Positions 17,970 through 26,864 of a DNA stretch of 64,000 nt are shown here, piece by piece. The notes beneath the pieces were generated by a model. The model was not told where the DNA came from. It saw only the letters and a list, made by a program, of their open reading frames with translations, and did not search any database. The position numbers and the translations under genes were made by a program. Source of the DNA: Opitutus sp. GAS368 (GTDB taxonomy: Bacteria > Verrucomicrobiota > Verrucomicrobiia > Opitutales > Opitutaceae). The stretch spans positions 32,390-96,389 of the forward strand of contig CAMDOO010000002.1 in NCBI GenBank assembly GCA_945903545.1, read 5' to 3'. The stretch's first letter is position 1, and every line of letters begins with the position of its first letter.

Positions 17970-19241
17970 ATGTTTTCCGCCTTTCGCATCTCCGCCTGCC
18001 TGGCGGGCCTGGCGTCCGTCTTGGGCGCGGCGGCCCCTTTCCAGGTCACGATCGGTCCCGCCCCGGTCGAGCGCGCCGCCCAGGTCGTCTCGCTCACCCT
18101 GCCCCGTGAACTCGCGGCCGGCGCCACGCTCCGCGACGAGCGCGGCCAAATCGTGCCGCTGCAGGCCGAGTCCGACCTCACCGCCCGCTTCATCGTCGCC
18201 CGCCAGGCCGCGGGCCAGACCCTGAAGTTCACCCTCGAGCCCGGCCGCCAGCCCGACCAGGGCAACGTGCAGGTCGTGGAGGAACCCTCCCCGCCGCGTC
18301 CCGGCAACACCCCCGGCATCGCTTCCGCCACCTCCCCGTCGCGCATCCAGGAAAAGACCGGCCGGCTCCGCGTCTCCGTCGGCGGTCGCCCGATCCTCTA
18401 CTACCAGATGGATCGCGATGCGGTGCCGCGGGAGGACATTGACCCGACCCTGCGCCGGGCGGGCTATCTGCACCCGGTGCTGACGCCAGGAGGCTTTGCC
18501 GTCACAGAAGGTTTCCCGCCAGACAGCGTCCCCACCCAGCCTGTATCCCCCGGCATCGCCGCTTCAGGGCCAATTATCCAGCGTTCGCAGGTCCGCCGTT
18601 CAGCGTCCCGTGACACTGATAACGCTGAAGCCCCGCTGGAATTCGGCGGCGTCGACAACATCTGGAGTGGACCGGTGCATGGCGGCTTCGCCAGTTGGCA
18701 GCGTTGGACTGAAGACATAGGACCTGGCTCCGCCGCACTGGTGAACGAGTCGTGGGAGTTGACTGCTTACGCGGTCCCGAAAACGACCGGCGAAATCAAT
18801 CTCTTCGATATTGTCATCACCCAAACCAACGCAACGAACGTGCCCGTGAAATACGATGAGTGGGGCCTAAACGTGGCTGGCTCCGCCGCGTGGCGCAAAG
18901 CCGACTCCCCTGCTCAAGCGGTCGGCCATATTTTTCCGGCCGAAATTGGGGCCGGGAAAATGCCCCATTGGGTCGGATTGACCGGTAATGGTAAAGACCG
19001 TCCCGCCAGCCTTGCAGTGCTTTTGCCCACTGCCGGTTTCTGGGCTTTCGGTGGCGGTCCGACTGCGATCACCGCCCTTGCCCAAGGTGAGTTGTTTCAA
19101 CTCGCCCCCGGTGCCCGCAGCGTGCTGCGCCATCGTTTCGTCGTCTTCGATGGCCCGCCCGAGAACACCCTGCTCGAGGCCCTCTGGAACGGCTACACCG
19201 TGCCGGCGGTCGTGACGATCTCCGCGACCGATGGCCGATGA
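17970..19241 (+). CDS. Secreted DUF6807 (PmoA-like) family protein, possibly degenerate
   Basis: About 423 residues from ATG 17970, which starts a signal peptide (MFSAFRISACLAGLASVLGA). An upstream ATG at 17928 is in frame. The second half carries family-like blocks: RPILYYQMD, GYLHPVLTPGGFAVTEGFPP, EFGGVDNIWSGPVHGGF and the barrel strands to the end. In DUF6807 proteins I recall, the FPxDH is followed by a His-rich HHRGI-type motif; here residues about 187-227 instead read as an odd Ser/Pro/Arg-rich stretch (18525-18640), so the segment may be replaced, frameshifted or inserted. The rest of the frame is intact. The divergent flavin reductase and the twin palindromes suggest shared regulation. 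Function is unknown. Confidence 0.6.
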   Translation: MFSAFRISACLAGLASVLGAAAPFQVTIGPAPVERAAQVVSLTLPRELAAGATLRDERGQIVPLQAESDLTARFIVARQAAGQTLKFTLEPGRQPDQGNVQVVEEPSPPRPGNTPGIASATSPSRIQEKTGRLRVSVGGRPILYYQMDRDAVPREDIDPTLRRAGYLHPVLTPGGFAVTEGFPPDSVPTQPVSPGIAASGPIIQRSQVRRSASRDTDNAEAPLEFGGVDNIWSGPVHGGFASWQRWTEDIGPGSAALVNESWELTAYAVPKTTGEINLFDIVITQTNATNVPVKYDEWGLNVAGSAAWRKADSPAQAVGHIFPAEIGAGKMPHWVGLTGNGKDRPASLAVLLPTAGFWAFGGGPTAITALAQGELFQLAPGARSVLRHRFVVFDGPPENTLLEALWNGYTVPAVVTISATDGR

Positions 19242-19251
19242 TCGTTTCCCG

Positions 19252-19394
19252 GTAGGGCGTGTCACTCCGTGACCGCCGCACCGATCACCGGGTGAGGGCA
19301 CCCGGACTACAAATCGAGCTCCGGATGCAGACCGGGTGCCCTCACCCGGGGGGATCGGCATCTGCGTCAATCTGCGCAATCTGCGGTTAAAATC
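19252..19394. repeat. REP-like palindrome and CTGCGGTTAAA word arm
   Basis: GGTAGGGCGTGTCACTCCGTGACC precedes a clear inverted repeat: CACCGGGTGAGGGCACCCGGACTAC ... ACCGGGTGCCCTCACCCGG (19285-19350). A word-type arm follows (CTGCGTCAATCTGCGCAATCTGCGGTTAAAATC, 19362-19394). Together they fill most of the 19242-19497 spacer. Confidence 0.65.
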
Positions 19395-19497
19395 TCCGCC
19401 CTGCTTCGTCCCGCCCTCGCGGGACTACACAGGGCCCGTCCTGACGCCAGGCGTCAGGCGGGAAATAACCCTCCCCGCGGTTGCCTCTGACCTGTCC

Positions 19498-21606
19498 ATG
19501 CCCTTCGTTCGGTTCATGCCTTTCCGCCTTGGCCGCCTGATTCTCGCCCTCGTGGCGGCGCTCTGCCTGCCGGTGGCGCTGTCCGCGCAGGTCAAGGCCA
19601 CGCTCGTCGCCGCCGAGACCTCGGTCCAGCCCGGCCGCCCAATCACCGTTGCGCTCCGCCTTGAGCACCAGGAGGGCTGGCACACCTACTGGAGTTTTCC
19701 GGGCATCGGCACGCCGACGTCCCTCAAGTGGGACCTTCCCGCCGGCTGGACCGCCGGCGAGATCCAGTGGCCCGCGCCGAAAGTGATCAAGGACCAGACC
19801 GGCACGATCACCGGCAACGGCTACGACGGCGACCTGCTGCTCGCAGTCGTCCTGACCCCGCCCGCCGACCTCGCGCCCGGCGCGATGGTCCGGCTCGCCG
19901 CCGCCGCCGACTGGCTGATGTGCGCCGACACGTGCATCCCCGGGAAAGCGACGTTGTCGCTTTCCCTCGCCGTCGCTCGCGCGCCGGTGGCTGACCCGCT
20001 CTGGGGGCCGAAGATTTCCGCGGCGCTGGCAGCGCTGCCTCGGGCGGTATCCGGCTGGAACCTCACGGCCGCCCGCAGCGCGAAAAATATCCTGCTCACC
20101 GTCACGCCGGCCGCCGGCACCGCCACGGCCGGGCTCGGACTCAATGCGAGCGACCTGCGCTTTTTCGCTGACAACGCCCTGACGGACTATGCCGCCGCGC
20201 AACGGGCCCGCTCCGACGGCGCCGGCGGTTTCACCGTGCGCATCGCCGTTTCGCCCGACACCCCCGCCGAGCTCACGCGCCTGACCGGCGTGCTCGTCGC
20301 CAGCGGTTCATGGATCGCCGGCGCCGCCGTGCCCGGGCTGCGCGTCGACCTCCCTTTTGCCAGCGTCACCAACGGCACCGCGCCCTTCGACACCGACCCG
20401 GTCACCCAAGGTCTTGGCGCGACGATCGCCCTCGCGCTGATCGGCGGCCTGATCCTGAACCTCATGCCCTGCGTCTTCCCCGTGCTTGGGATGAAGATCC
20501 TCGGATTCGTCAACCAGTCCGGCCACTCGCGCGGCAAGGTCGCCGCGCACGGGATCGTCTTCACGCTCGGCGTGCTGCTCTCGTTCTGGACCCTCGCCGG
20601 CATCCTCGCGGCCCTGCGCGCCGGCGGCGCCGAGCTCGGCTGGGGCTTCCAGCTCCAGTCATCCGCGTTCGTCTTCACGCTCACCGCCGTGATGCTGGTC
20701 TTCGCGCTCAACCTCAGCGGCGTGTTTGAGTTCGGCCTGCGCGCTACTTCCGTCGGCGGCCACCTCCAAACCAAGTCCGGGCTCGCCGGTACCTTCTTTA
20801 CCGGCGTGCTCGCCACCGTCGTCGCCACGCCCTGCTCGGCCCCGTTCCTCGCCCCGGCCCTCGGGGCCGCGCTCGCCCTGCCCGTGGTGCAATCGTTCAC
20901 GGTCTTCACCGCCATCGGCGTCGGCCTCTCCACCCCGTACCTGCTGCTCTCGGTGTTTCCGCGCGCCGTGAAGATCCTCCCCCGCCCCGGCGCTTGGATG
21001 GAGACCTTCAAGCAGTTCATGGCCTTCCCCCTCTACGCGACGGTCGTGTACCTGCTCTGGGTCCTCGCCGGCCAGGTCGACGAATCCGCCCTGCTTACCG
21101 CCGGGCTCGGCCTCGTGCTGGTCGCGATGGCCGCCTGGGCGTACGGACGATGGACCACCGCCCCCGGCGCCTCGGCCGGCCGCCGCCGCTTCGGCCTCGC
21201 CGCCGGCGCGCTGCTCCTCGCCGCCGGCGCCGGCCTCGGCTGGCCGCAGGCGGATCGTTCCGACGCCATTGTTTGGGAAAAGTGGAGCCCCGAGGCCGTC
21301 GCCAAGCTCCGCGCCGAAGGTCGGATCGTGTATGTCGACTTCACGGCCCGCTGGTGCGCCACCTGCCAGGCCAACAAGCGGCTCGTGTTCCACTCCGACG
21401 CCGTGCTGAAGACCTTCGCCGCGAAAAAAATCGCCACCCTGCGGGCCGACTGGACCAACCAGGACCCGCAGATCACCGCCGAGCTCGCCGCCTACGGCCG
21501 CTCCGCCGTGCCCTTCAACCAGGTCTGGCTGCCGGGCAAGAATGAGCCGGTGATCCTGCCCGAGCTGCTCTCGTCCGAGATCGTATTGTCGGCGGTGGGG
21601 AAGTAA
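19498..21606 (+). CDS. DsbD-like thiol-disulfide transmembrane reductase
   Basis: A 702-residue membrane protein expected to carry reducing equivalents from cytoplasmic thioredoxin to periplasmic targets. ATG at 19498 or 19516 both precede a signal peptide ending PVALSAQ. The N-terminal periplasmic domain (to about residue 290) has a WLMCADTCIPG cysteine pair, as in ScsB/DsbD-alpha-like domains. Eight or so membrane segments follow, with the two family cysteines in NLMPCVFPVL and ATPCSAPFLAPA. The C-terminal thioredoxin domain has FTARWCATCQANK (about residues 613-625). All three cysteine pairs are present, so the electron relay looks complete. It stands alone; substrates could include the secreted peroxiredoxin at 7.8 kb (speculative). 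Confidence 0.9.
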   Translation: MPFVRFMPFRLGRLILALVAALCLPVALSAQVKATLVAAETSVQPGRPITVALRLEHQEGWHTYWSFPGIGTPTSLKWDLPAGWTAGEIQWPAPKVIKDQTGTITGNGYDGDLLLAVVLTPPADLAPGAMVRLAAAADWLMCADTCIPGKATLSLSLAVARAPVADPLWGPKISAALAALPRAVSGWNLTAARSAKNILLTVTPAAGTATAGLGLNASDLRFFADNALTDYAAAQRARSDGAGGFTVRIAVSPDTPAELTRLTGVLVASGSWIAGAAVPGLRVDLPFASVTNGTAPFDTDPVTQGLGATIALALIGGLILNLMPCVFPVLGMKILGFVNQSGHSRGKVAAHGIVFTLGVLLSFWTLAGILAALRAGGAELGWGFQLQSSAFVFTLTAVMLVFALNLSGVFEFGLRATSVGGHLQTKSGLAGTFFTGVLATVVATPCSAPFLAPALGAALALPVVQSFTVFTAIGVGLSTPYLLLSVFPRAVKILPRPGAWMETFKQFMAFPLYATVVYLLWVLAGQVDESALLTAGLGLVLVAMAAWAYGRWTTAPGASAGRRRFGLAAGALLLAAGAGLGWPQADRSDAIVWEKWSPEAVAKLRAEGRIVYVDFTARWCATCQANKRLVFHSDAVLKTFAAKKIATLRADWTNQDPQITAELAAYGRSAVPFNQVWLPGKNEPVILPELLSSEIVLSAVGK

Positions 21607-21690
21607 TCCCGGATTGGTGGCACGCGGAGGGCGCAGGGACCGCAGAGTCCGGAGGGCGGACGCCAGATGTCAGACCTGCCAGCGAACCTG

Positions 21691-21768
21691 ATTGGCAGGG
21701 TTGGGCCGCCCGTTCGACAAGCTCAGGGCCCAGAGCCTGCCGCGGGGCCGGCCCGACCGCGATGATCG
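21691..21768. repeat. Composite REP-like palindrome
   Basis: GGCAGGGTTGGGCCGCCCGTTCGACAAGCTCAGGGCC with ACCGCGATGATCGG at the end; related to the elements at 12395 and 56901. Confidence 0.55.
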
Positions 21769-21778
21769 GTGATTGGTT

Positions 21779-21927
21779 GGCCGCAACAAGGCGCAGAAGG
21801 CGCAAAAACGGTCATCGTTTCCGGGTGAGGGCACCCGGACTACAGGATGAGATCTGATGGAGTCGGGGTGCCCTCACCCCGAGATCGTGATCCATCCGTT
21901 TTTGCGCCTTTTGCGCCTTTTTGCGGC
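21779..21927. repeat. Nested repeat: GGCGCAAAA word inverted repeat enclosing a REP-like palindrome
   Basis: The outer arms 21779-21811 (GCCGCAACAAGGCGCAGAAGG and onward) and 21896-21927 are complementary over 32 bases with about two mismatches and consist of repeated GGCGCAAAA words. They enclose a CCGGGTGAGGGCACCCGGACTAC ... GGGGTGCCCTCACCCC palindrome (21821-21881). The 21607-22067 spacer contains no gene. The same word pair recurs at 31406-31518. A further perfect 9-bp hairpin, GGCGGACATGGCATGTCCGCC, is at 22034-22054 near the end of the AsmA-like gene. Confidence 0.8.
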
Positions 21928-22067
21928 TACCCGGCTTCGAGGATCGGAACCCCTCACCCTTCCGGTCTCTGCGGTCCCGGCGACCTCTGCGTGTCAAACA
22001 GTCATCTCCGTCGGGTTTGAATCGATCCATCGCGGCGGACATGGCATGTCCGCCCTTCGAGCCGGCG

Positions 22068-25000
22068 TCAGCGCCCCAGCAGACCCGAGGCTGTGATCCC
22101 CGCCTCGGCGATCATGCGCCAGAGCTGGCTGGAGTCGGGCTTCGCCGCGGTGCCGCCGATCGTGAAGGATTTCGCCATCGGGTAATAGCCATTGGCGTCG
22201 GCCGTCGGGTTGAGCATGCCCGCGCGGTTGAGCAGCTGCGCCAGCGTGTCCTTGGCCGAGAGCTGCACCTGCACCGCGAGCGGCTGCAGGTCGATCGCCA
22301 CGCCGGGGCGATAGCTGATCTGTCCCTTGCCCGTCAGGTGCATGATCGGCGAGACCAGCTCGAGCGCGGAGAGCTGCAGGTTCAGGTCGGCGCCGCGCTC
22401 CACCTTCATCGAGAACTTGTCGAAGCGCAGCTCGTTCAGGGCCGTGGCCAGTTCCGCGGCCGCAAGGGCGTTGTCCGAGCCGCGCACCGCCCCAAAGATG
22501 GCGAGGGCCGTGGAGAGCGCGTTCACCGTCTCGCCCTTCTTGCCCAGCGCCCGCAGCGTGCCGGCCGTCCCCGAGGCGTCGAACTGGCCCGTGAGATTCT
22601 CCAGCAGCCCGTCGGGCTGCGCCGCGGACGCGACAATGCGGCCCGTGAGATTCACCTTGGTCTCGAGTGCGGGCCGCTCGCCGGGATTCGCCTGGCGCAG
22701 GATCTCGCCCACATCGAGACCGCTGACATCGAGCGTGCCGCCGAGCACGTAGGGCCGCGCCTGCCGGGCCACGTAGTCGAGGTTGCCCGAGAGCTTGAAG
22801 GGATTGTTGTTGCGGAAGCTGCCCTCGAGGCCGCTGACCGCGATGCGGTTGTCGGTGACCACCAGCGTGCCGCGGATCGCGCTGAGCACGTAGGTGCCGG
22901 ACTGCACATTCTTCAGGTCGGCCTCGATCCGGCCGGACATACCGCTCCAGAAAGGGCCCGAGGCCGTGACCACCGGACGTGACGCCGGCGTCGCGGGCGC
23001 CGCGGCACCGGTCGACGGGATCAGGCCCGCCAGCATCTGGAGGTCGTCGACGTTGGCCTGCGAGGAGGACAGGCGGCCGTTGAAGGTGTAGCCGCCGGCA
23101 GGCTGCGTGAAGGCGCCTTCGAACAGGACGTCGGATTTGCGGGTGCCGGCGGTCAGCGTGAGCGGCAGCTTGATTGTGCCGCTGCCGTCGGGCCTCAGCA
23201 GCAGGCTGAAATTCGAGTCGAGGTTCAGCGGGGCGGTCGGCGCCTGCCGGCTGGTGAGATTGCGCGTGGTCAGCACGGCCGAGACTTGTCCGGCCCCATC
23301 CATGCTGGCGTCGAACGTGGCCGACACGGTGCCGCGCGTGAATCCGCCCGCGGCGAGCACGGGCTGGCGCGAGAGCGCACCGGCGTCGGGAATTTCCAGG
23401 CCTCCCTTGGCGGCGCCGACCAGCTTGTCGCCGGGCTTGAAGGAGCCGGCGGCGTTGAAGCGCAACAGCGCGGTCTCGCCCTGGCGCGCCTCGAGCCGGC
23501 GGACGTTGTAGGTGATCACCTCCGCCTTCCGGGTCGCGGTGAAGTCGGCGGTCAGGTCGAGGTTCTGCACCAGCGGCTGGCCGGCCCAGCTGACCGTCGC
23601 GCCGCGCAGGCCGAGCGGCGCGATGGCCGCGACCGTGATGTCGTCCACCGTGCGGACCGTGAGCTCGATCGCGCCGCCGGAGACCATGCCGGCCAGCTTC
23701 GCGCGCTTCTCAAACGGCTCGATCCAGACGAGCGGCAGCTCACCGAGGCGGGCCCGGACGGCGACCGCGGCCGGGTTGGCGGCGGCGAAGGTCGAAGTGG
23801 CCAGGTTGACGCGGAACGCCTGCGCCGCCTCGACCGAGGCGAGCAGGCCGCCGGCATCCTGGTTGACCGTGATGCTGTAGCGCGCGACCTGCAGGTCGTC
23901 GCCGGCCAACCGGCCCTGGGCCGCGGCGGTGAAGCGGACGGCCGTGGGCAGCTCCGGCACTTGCTGGCGGAAGCCCTCCGCGAGCCGCCCCGTGAGGTCG
24001 GTGGTGAAGTCCACGACCGGCGCCTTGGGAAAGCCGGTGACCTGGGTCGAGATGGAGCCCGCGATGTTGTCCCCCGCCGGCAGCGAGACCTTCAGCTCGG
24101 TGAGGGTCGCCGTCATGCGGGTCGCCGTGTACTCGATGTCGGGACGGACGGAGATCGTCGCCTGCTCAATCAGGAGACGACCGGCTTGGCGCACGGAAAG
24201 GCCCTGCACGAGTACCGGCTCCACCGCGCGGGCGCGCACGCGGTTGCCGTCGGTCCCCGCCTCGATCGCGACCACGAGGCTGAGGTCGCCGGTGTCGAGG
24301 GTGTAGTCCGCCACCCACGGCTGCAGCCATGCCACCGGGAGCCGCTGGACCGAGACCCGGGCGAGCTCGGCGGCGGGATTGGCAAAGGTGAGCTGCTGGT
24401 CGGCCAACCGCACCGAGATGCGCTGGCGCGCGGCGATGTCGGCCAGGCGGCGGCCGGTCGCGTCGTTCAAGTTGAGTTCAAGGCGCTCCAGCACGGCGGT
24501 GCCATCGGCCACGCGGAGATCGAAGGCTGCGTGGGAACGCACCGCGCTGAGCGCGCGCAACCCGGGCGACAACCGCCCGAGGTCGGAGGCCTGCACGTCG
24601 AGTTCACCGCTCGCGCTCGTCGCTCCGGCCGCGGGCTCGAAACTGAACTTTCCCTCGCCCGCCACGGCCAGCGTGGGCAGGCCGAGGCCGGAAAGGAGGG
24701 CCGCAAATTGCTCGCTGCGCGCCGCGACCTTCCAGGTGCCGGCGAGCCGGCGGTTCGCCCTGAGGAATTCCGCGCGGCCCTCGACCACGGTCTCGACCTG
24801 GTCGCCGCGCTCGAGACCCGCGATGATCTCGTAGCTCTCATCCCCCGCGGCACCGGCCGGGGCGGCCTTCGCCTTCAGGCTGATCCGGTCGGCCGGCAAT
24901 CCGGGTCCCTCGAAGGCGGCCAACGCGTCGGTCTCGATCGCCGTGATCCGACCGCTGGCGGCAACCGTGAGGGCGGCCGAGCCGCTGGCATGAATGGCCT

Positions 25001-25697
25001 GCACCGGAGCCGCCGCGCGGGCGTCCGTGACATCCACCTTCCAGTCGAGCTTGCCGCGGCGTCCGCGACCGAGGTCGGCCAGGGTCACGCTCGCGGTCGC
25101 GGTGCGCTGCTCAGGCAGGAGGACGCGCGCATTGGCCGTGAGTTTGGCAACGGAGACCTCGGCGGGCAGCTCCAGCCCGGCGAGCAACCCGTTGAAATCG
25201 GACGGACGCGCGGCCGGGGCGGGAGCGGCGGGGCTCGCCGGCGCCTTGGCCGGGATCGTCGGGGCTTGGCTCGTCGGGGTACTCTGCGGGTTGAGCGTGA
25301 CCGGAGTGATCGTGTCGGATGCCCCGGCGACCGCGGCCGGGCCAGGGGAAGCCGCGGGAGCGGCGTCCATCAGGTCGATCACGGCGTTGCGCAGATTCAC
25401 CGTGCCGAGGTCGAGCCGGCGGCTGGTGATGACGGCCCAAACCGAAAGCGTGGCGTCGGCCGAGTCGGCGGAGATGGTGGCGCCGGGCACCGTGACCTTG
25501 AGCCCGGTGAGCCTGGCCTGGTCCAGGCCGGCGGCGACCGACGCGACCTCGATCTTCAGGTCGGGCTGGCCAGCGACCGCGCGGCGAAAGGCCCACGTCT
25601 GGAAGCCCGAGGAAAAAGCCAAACCGACCAAGGCACCCACTCCCAGCAGCAGCAGCACGGCGAGAAGGGCGAAGATCTTGAAGGCTTTGGATTTCAT
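22068..25697 (-). CDS. AsmA-like envelope protein
   Basis: A 1209-residue protein anchored by one N-terminal membrane segment (MKSKAFKIFALLAVLLLLGV onward) with a very long periplasmic region. ATG at 25697 is preferred over an upstream start ten codons earlier. The body is built of beta strands with amphipathic alternation, as in AsmA/TamB-like proteins that form lipid-transfer grooves between inner and outer membrane. A Pro/Ala-rich linker (about residues 95-155) separates the first domain. The C-terminal 250 residues (GRIVASAAQPDG, LTGQFDASGTAG, LTGKGQISYRPG) resemble the AsmA C-terminal module. It is transcribed alone, and the spacer upstream (25698-26080) shows no repeat or gene. Confidence 0.75.
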   Translation of the reverse strand: MKSKAFKIFALLAVLLLLGVGALVGLAFSSGFQTWAFRRAVAGQPDLKIEVASVAAGLDQARLTGLKVTVPGATISADSADATLSVWAVITSRRLDLGTVNLRNAVIDLMDAAPAASPGPAAVAGASDTITPVTLNPQSTPTSQAPTIPAKAPASPAAPAPAARPSDFNGLLAGLELPAEVSVAKLTANARVLLPEQRTATASVTLADLGRGRRGKLDWKVDVTDARAAAPVQAIHASGSAALTVAASGRITAIETDALAAFEGPGLPADRISLKAKAAPAGAAGDESYEIIAGLERGDQVETVVEGRAEFLRANRRLAGTWKVAARSEQFAALLSGLGLPTLAVAGEGKFSFEPAAGATSASGELDVQASDLGRLSPGLRALSAVRSHAAFDLRVADGTAVLERLELNLNDATGRRLADIAARQRISVRLADQQLTFANPAAELARVSVQRLPVAWLQPWVADYTLDTGDLSLVVAIEAGTDGNRVRARAVEPVLVQGLSVRQAGRLLIEQATISVRPDIEYTATRMTATLTELKVSLPAGDNIAGSISTQVTGFPKAPVVDFTTDLTGRLAEGFRQQVPELPTAVRFTAAAQGRLAGDDLQVARYSITVNQDAGGLLASVEAAQAFRVNLATSTFAAANPAAVAVRARLGELPLVWIEPFEKRAKLAGMVSGGAIELTVRTVDDITVAAIAPLGLRGATVSWAGQPLVQNLDLTADFTATRKAEVITYNVRRLEARQGETALLRFNAAGSFKPGDKLVGAAKGGLEIPDAGALSRQPVLAAGGFTRGTVSATFDASMDGAGQVSAVLTTRNLTSRQAPTAPLNLDSNFSLLLRPDGSGTIKLPLTLTAGTRKSDVLFEGAFTQPAGGYTFNGRLSSSQANVDDLQMLAGLIPSTGAAAPATPASRPVVTASGPFWSGMSGRIEADLKNVQSGTYVLSAIRGTLVVTDNRIAVSGLEGSFRNNNPFKLSGNLDYVARQARPYVLGGTLDVSGLDVGEILRQANPGERPALETKVNLTGRIVASAAQPDGLLENLTGQFDASGTAGTLRALGKKGETVNALSTALAIFGAVRGSDNALAAAELATALNELRFDKFSMKVERGADLNLQLSALELVSPIMHLTGKGQISYRPGVAIDLQPLAVQVQLSAKDTLAQLLNRAGMLNPTADANGYYPMAKSFTIGGTAAKPDSSQLWRMIAEAGITASGLLGR

Positions 25698-26080
25698 GCA
25701 GGCAGCGAGGTTAACCGTTTCCGTCAAACCCGGGGCAAGTCAAACATCCGGGCTGGCGAAGGACGATCCTCGACCGACTCCCGTCACACGGGAAAGTGCC
25801 GTCGTCCGGCGATGGCGAGGCACGGTTGCCATCCAAGCCGTGAAGCGAACCCGAGCTTGGCTCGGCCCTCGCACGGTTGATGCGGGGGAACGTCGGATGC
25901 GCTCCGGGGCCCACCATGAGGACATTTGTCCCAGCGCCCACCCGCCCTCTTACGGAGACGGCGGTGAGCTTACTCGAGTCGTTAACGGACCCAAATTCGC
26001 AGAGCTCCCTCAAGCCGATGCCCGTGCCAGCCGCGGAGGCCAGGTGCATCGCGGGGATTCCCCAGAACGCCCCGCCGTGC

Positions 26081-26659
26081 CTATTGCGCTCCCGACACTC
26101 TCGCTTTGGCCGCGGCCACCTTCTTGGCGACTGCAACCACGTCGGCGGCGACTTTGGCCGCCGACGCGACGTTTGCGGCGGCGACGGCGGCAGCGGCTGT
26201 CACGATACGCGCAGCCGCATCCTCGGAAGTTTTTTTGGCAACGGCAGCGGCGGCGGCAGCTTTGGCGAGTCTGGATTCGGCGACTTCAATGCTTACCCCG
26301 CTTGTTGCGGCTTCGATGTCGGCGAGGGACTTATTTACGGCGCTGTCGTTGTTTTTGTCGGCGGCGGCGGCGGCGGCTTCAGCGGCGGCGGCTATTTCGG
26401 CGGCTGCTGCGGCTGCTGCGGCGGCGGCGGCGGCTTCAGCGGCGGCGGCGACAACATCGGCCGCAACTCTTATGGAGCTCGCAACGACTTCGGCCGCAAC
26501 TTTGGCCGCGGCTTCGACCACGTCAGCGGCAATTTGCGCTTCGGATGAGAGAGTGAGCCAACGGGCAAAATTTGCCTGGAGTTGGCCATAATCGATCCTC
26601 GTCCCCTTCTGGGTCGAGAATCTCAGATTCCCCGCCAAAGCATCATCGTTCGGCTTCAT
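26081..26659 (-). CDS. Ala-rich helical protein, unknown function
   Basis: About 192 residues from ATG 26659; a GTG start ten codons earlier is possible. The first 50 residues are ordinary (MKPNDDALAGNLRFSTQKGT, then YGQLQANFARWLTLSSE). From there the protein is almost only Ala, Val, Glu, Lys and Asp in helical repeats such as AAKVAAEVV and AAAEIAAAAEAA. The periodicity suggests a long amphipathic helix or coiled coil. There is no signal peptide. A similar Ala-rich protein is encoded at 35762-36283. The opposite strand has Gly-rich open frames over the same bases, which I take as shadows of the GCG/GCC codons. Function is unknown; phasin-like, tail-fibre-like or structural roles are all possible. 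Confidence 0.6.
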   Translation of the reverse strand: MKPNDDALAGNLRFSTQKGTRIDYGQLQANFARWLTLSSEAQIAADVVEAAAKVAAEVVASSIRVAADVVAAAAEAAAAAAAAAAAAEIAAAAEAAAAAADKNNDSAVNKSLADIEAATSGVSIEVAESRLAKAAAAAAVAKKTSEDAAARIVTAAAAVAAANVASAAKVAADVVAVAKKVAAAKARVSGAQ

Positions 26660-26693
26660 AGGTCGCAATTCGTGCCGACTAAAGAGCACAGCA

Positions 26694-26742
26694 AAGCCCG
26701 GCTTAATTCAATCAATTTGCGATCCTAACTCAGGCCGGGCTT
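26694..26742. repeat. AAGCCCGGC/GCCGGGCTT inverted repeat
   Basis: Nine-base arms, AAGCCCGGC and GCCGGGCTT, flank an AT-rich loop of about 30 bases just upstream of the Ala-rich gene. The loop is long for a terminator; it may be a regulatory palindrome or an old insertion footprint. Confidence 0.4.
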
Positions 26743-26864
26743 GCCCTCTGCCTCGTGGCGGCGGTGGCGGAAGTTGAAACCAAATTGCCCGCAATCTTGA
26801 GACCCGCGATTTCCGGGAGTGGCCCACAAGGACTCACGGGGTGGCTCAATTTGGCGAGGTCACG

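Noticed and set aside
25877..26548. Gly-rich plus-strand open frame opposite the Ala-rich gene
   Set aside because: Its Gly/Phe/Cys composition is explained by complement of GCC/GCG alanine codons; the minus-strand frame has a normal N-terminus.
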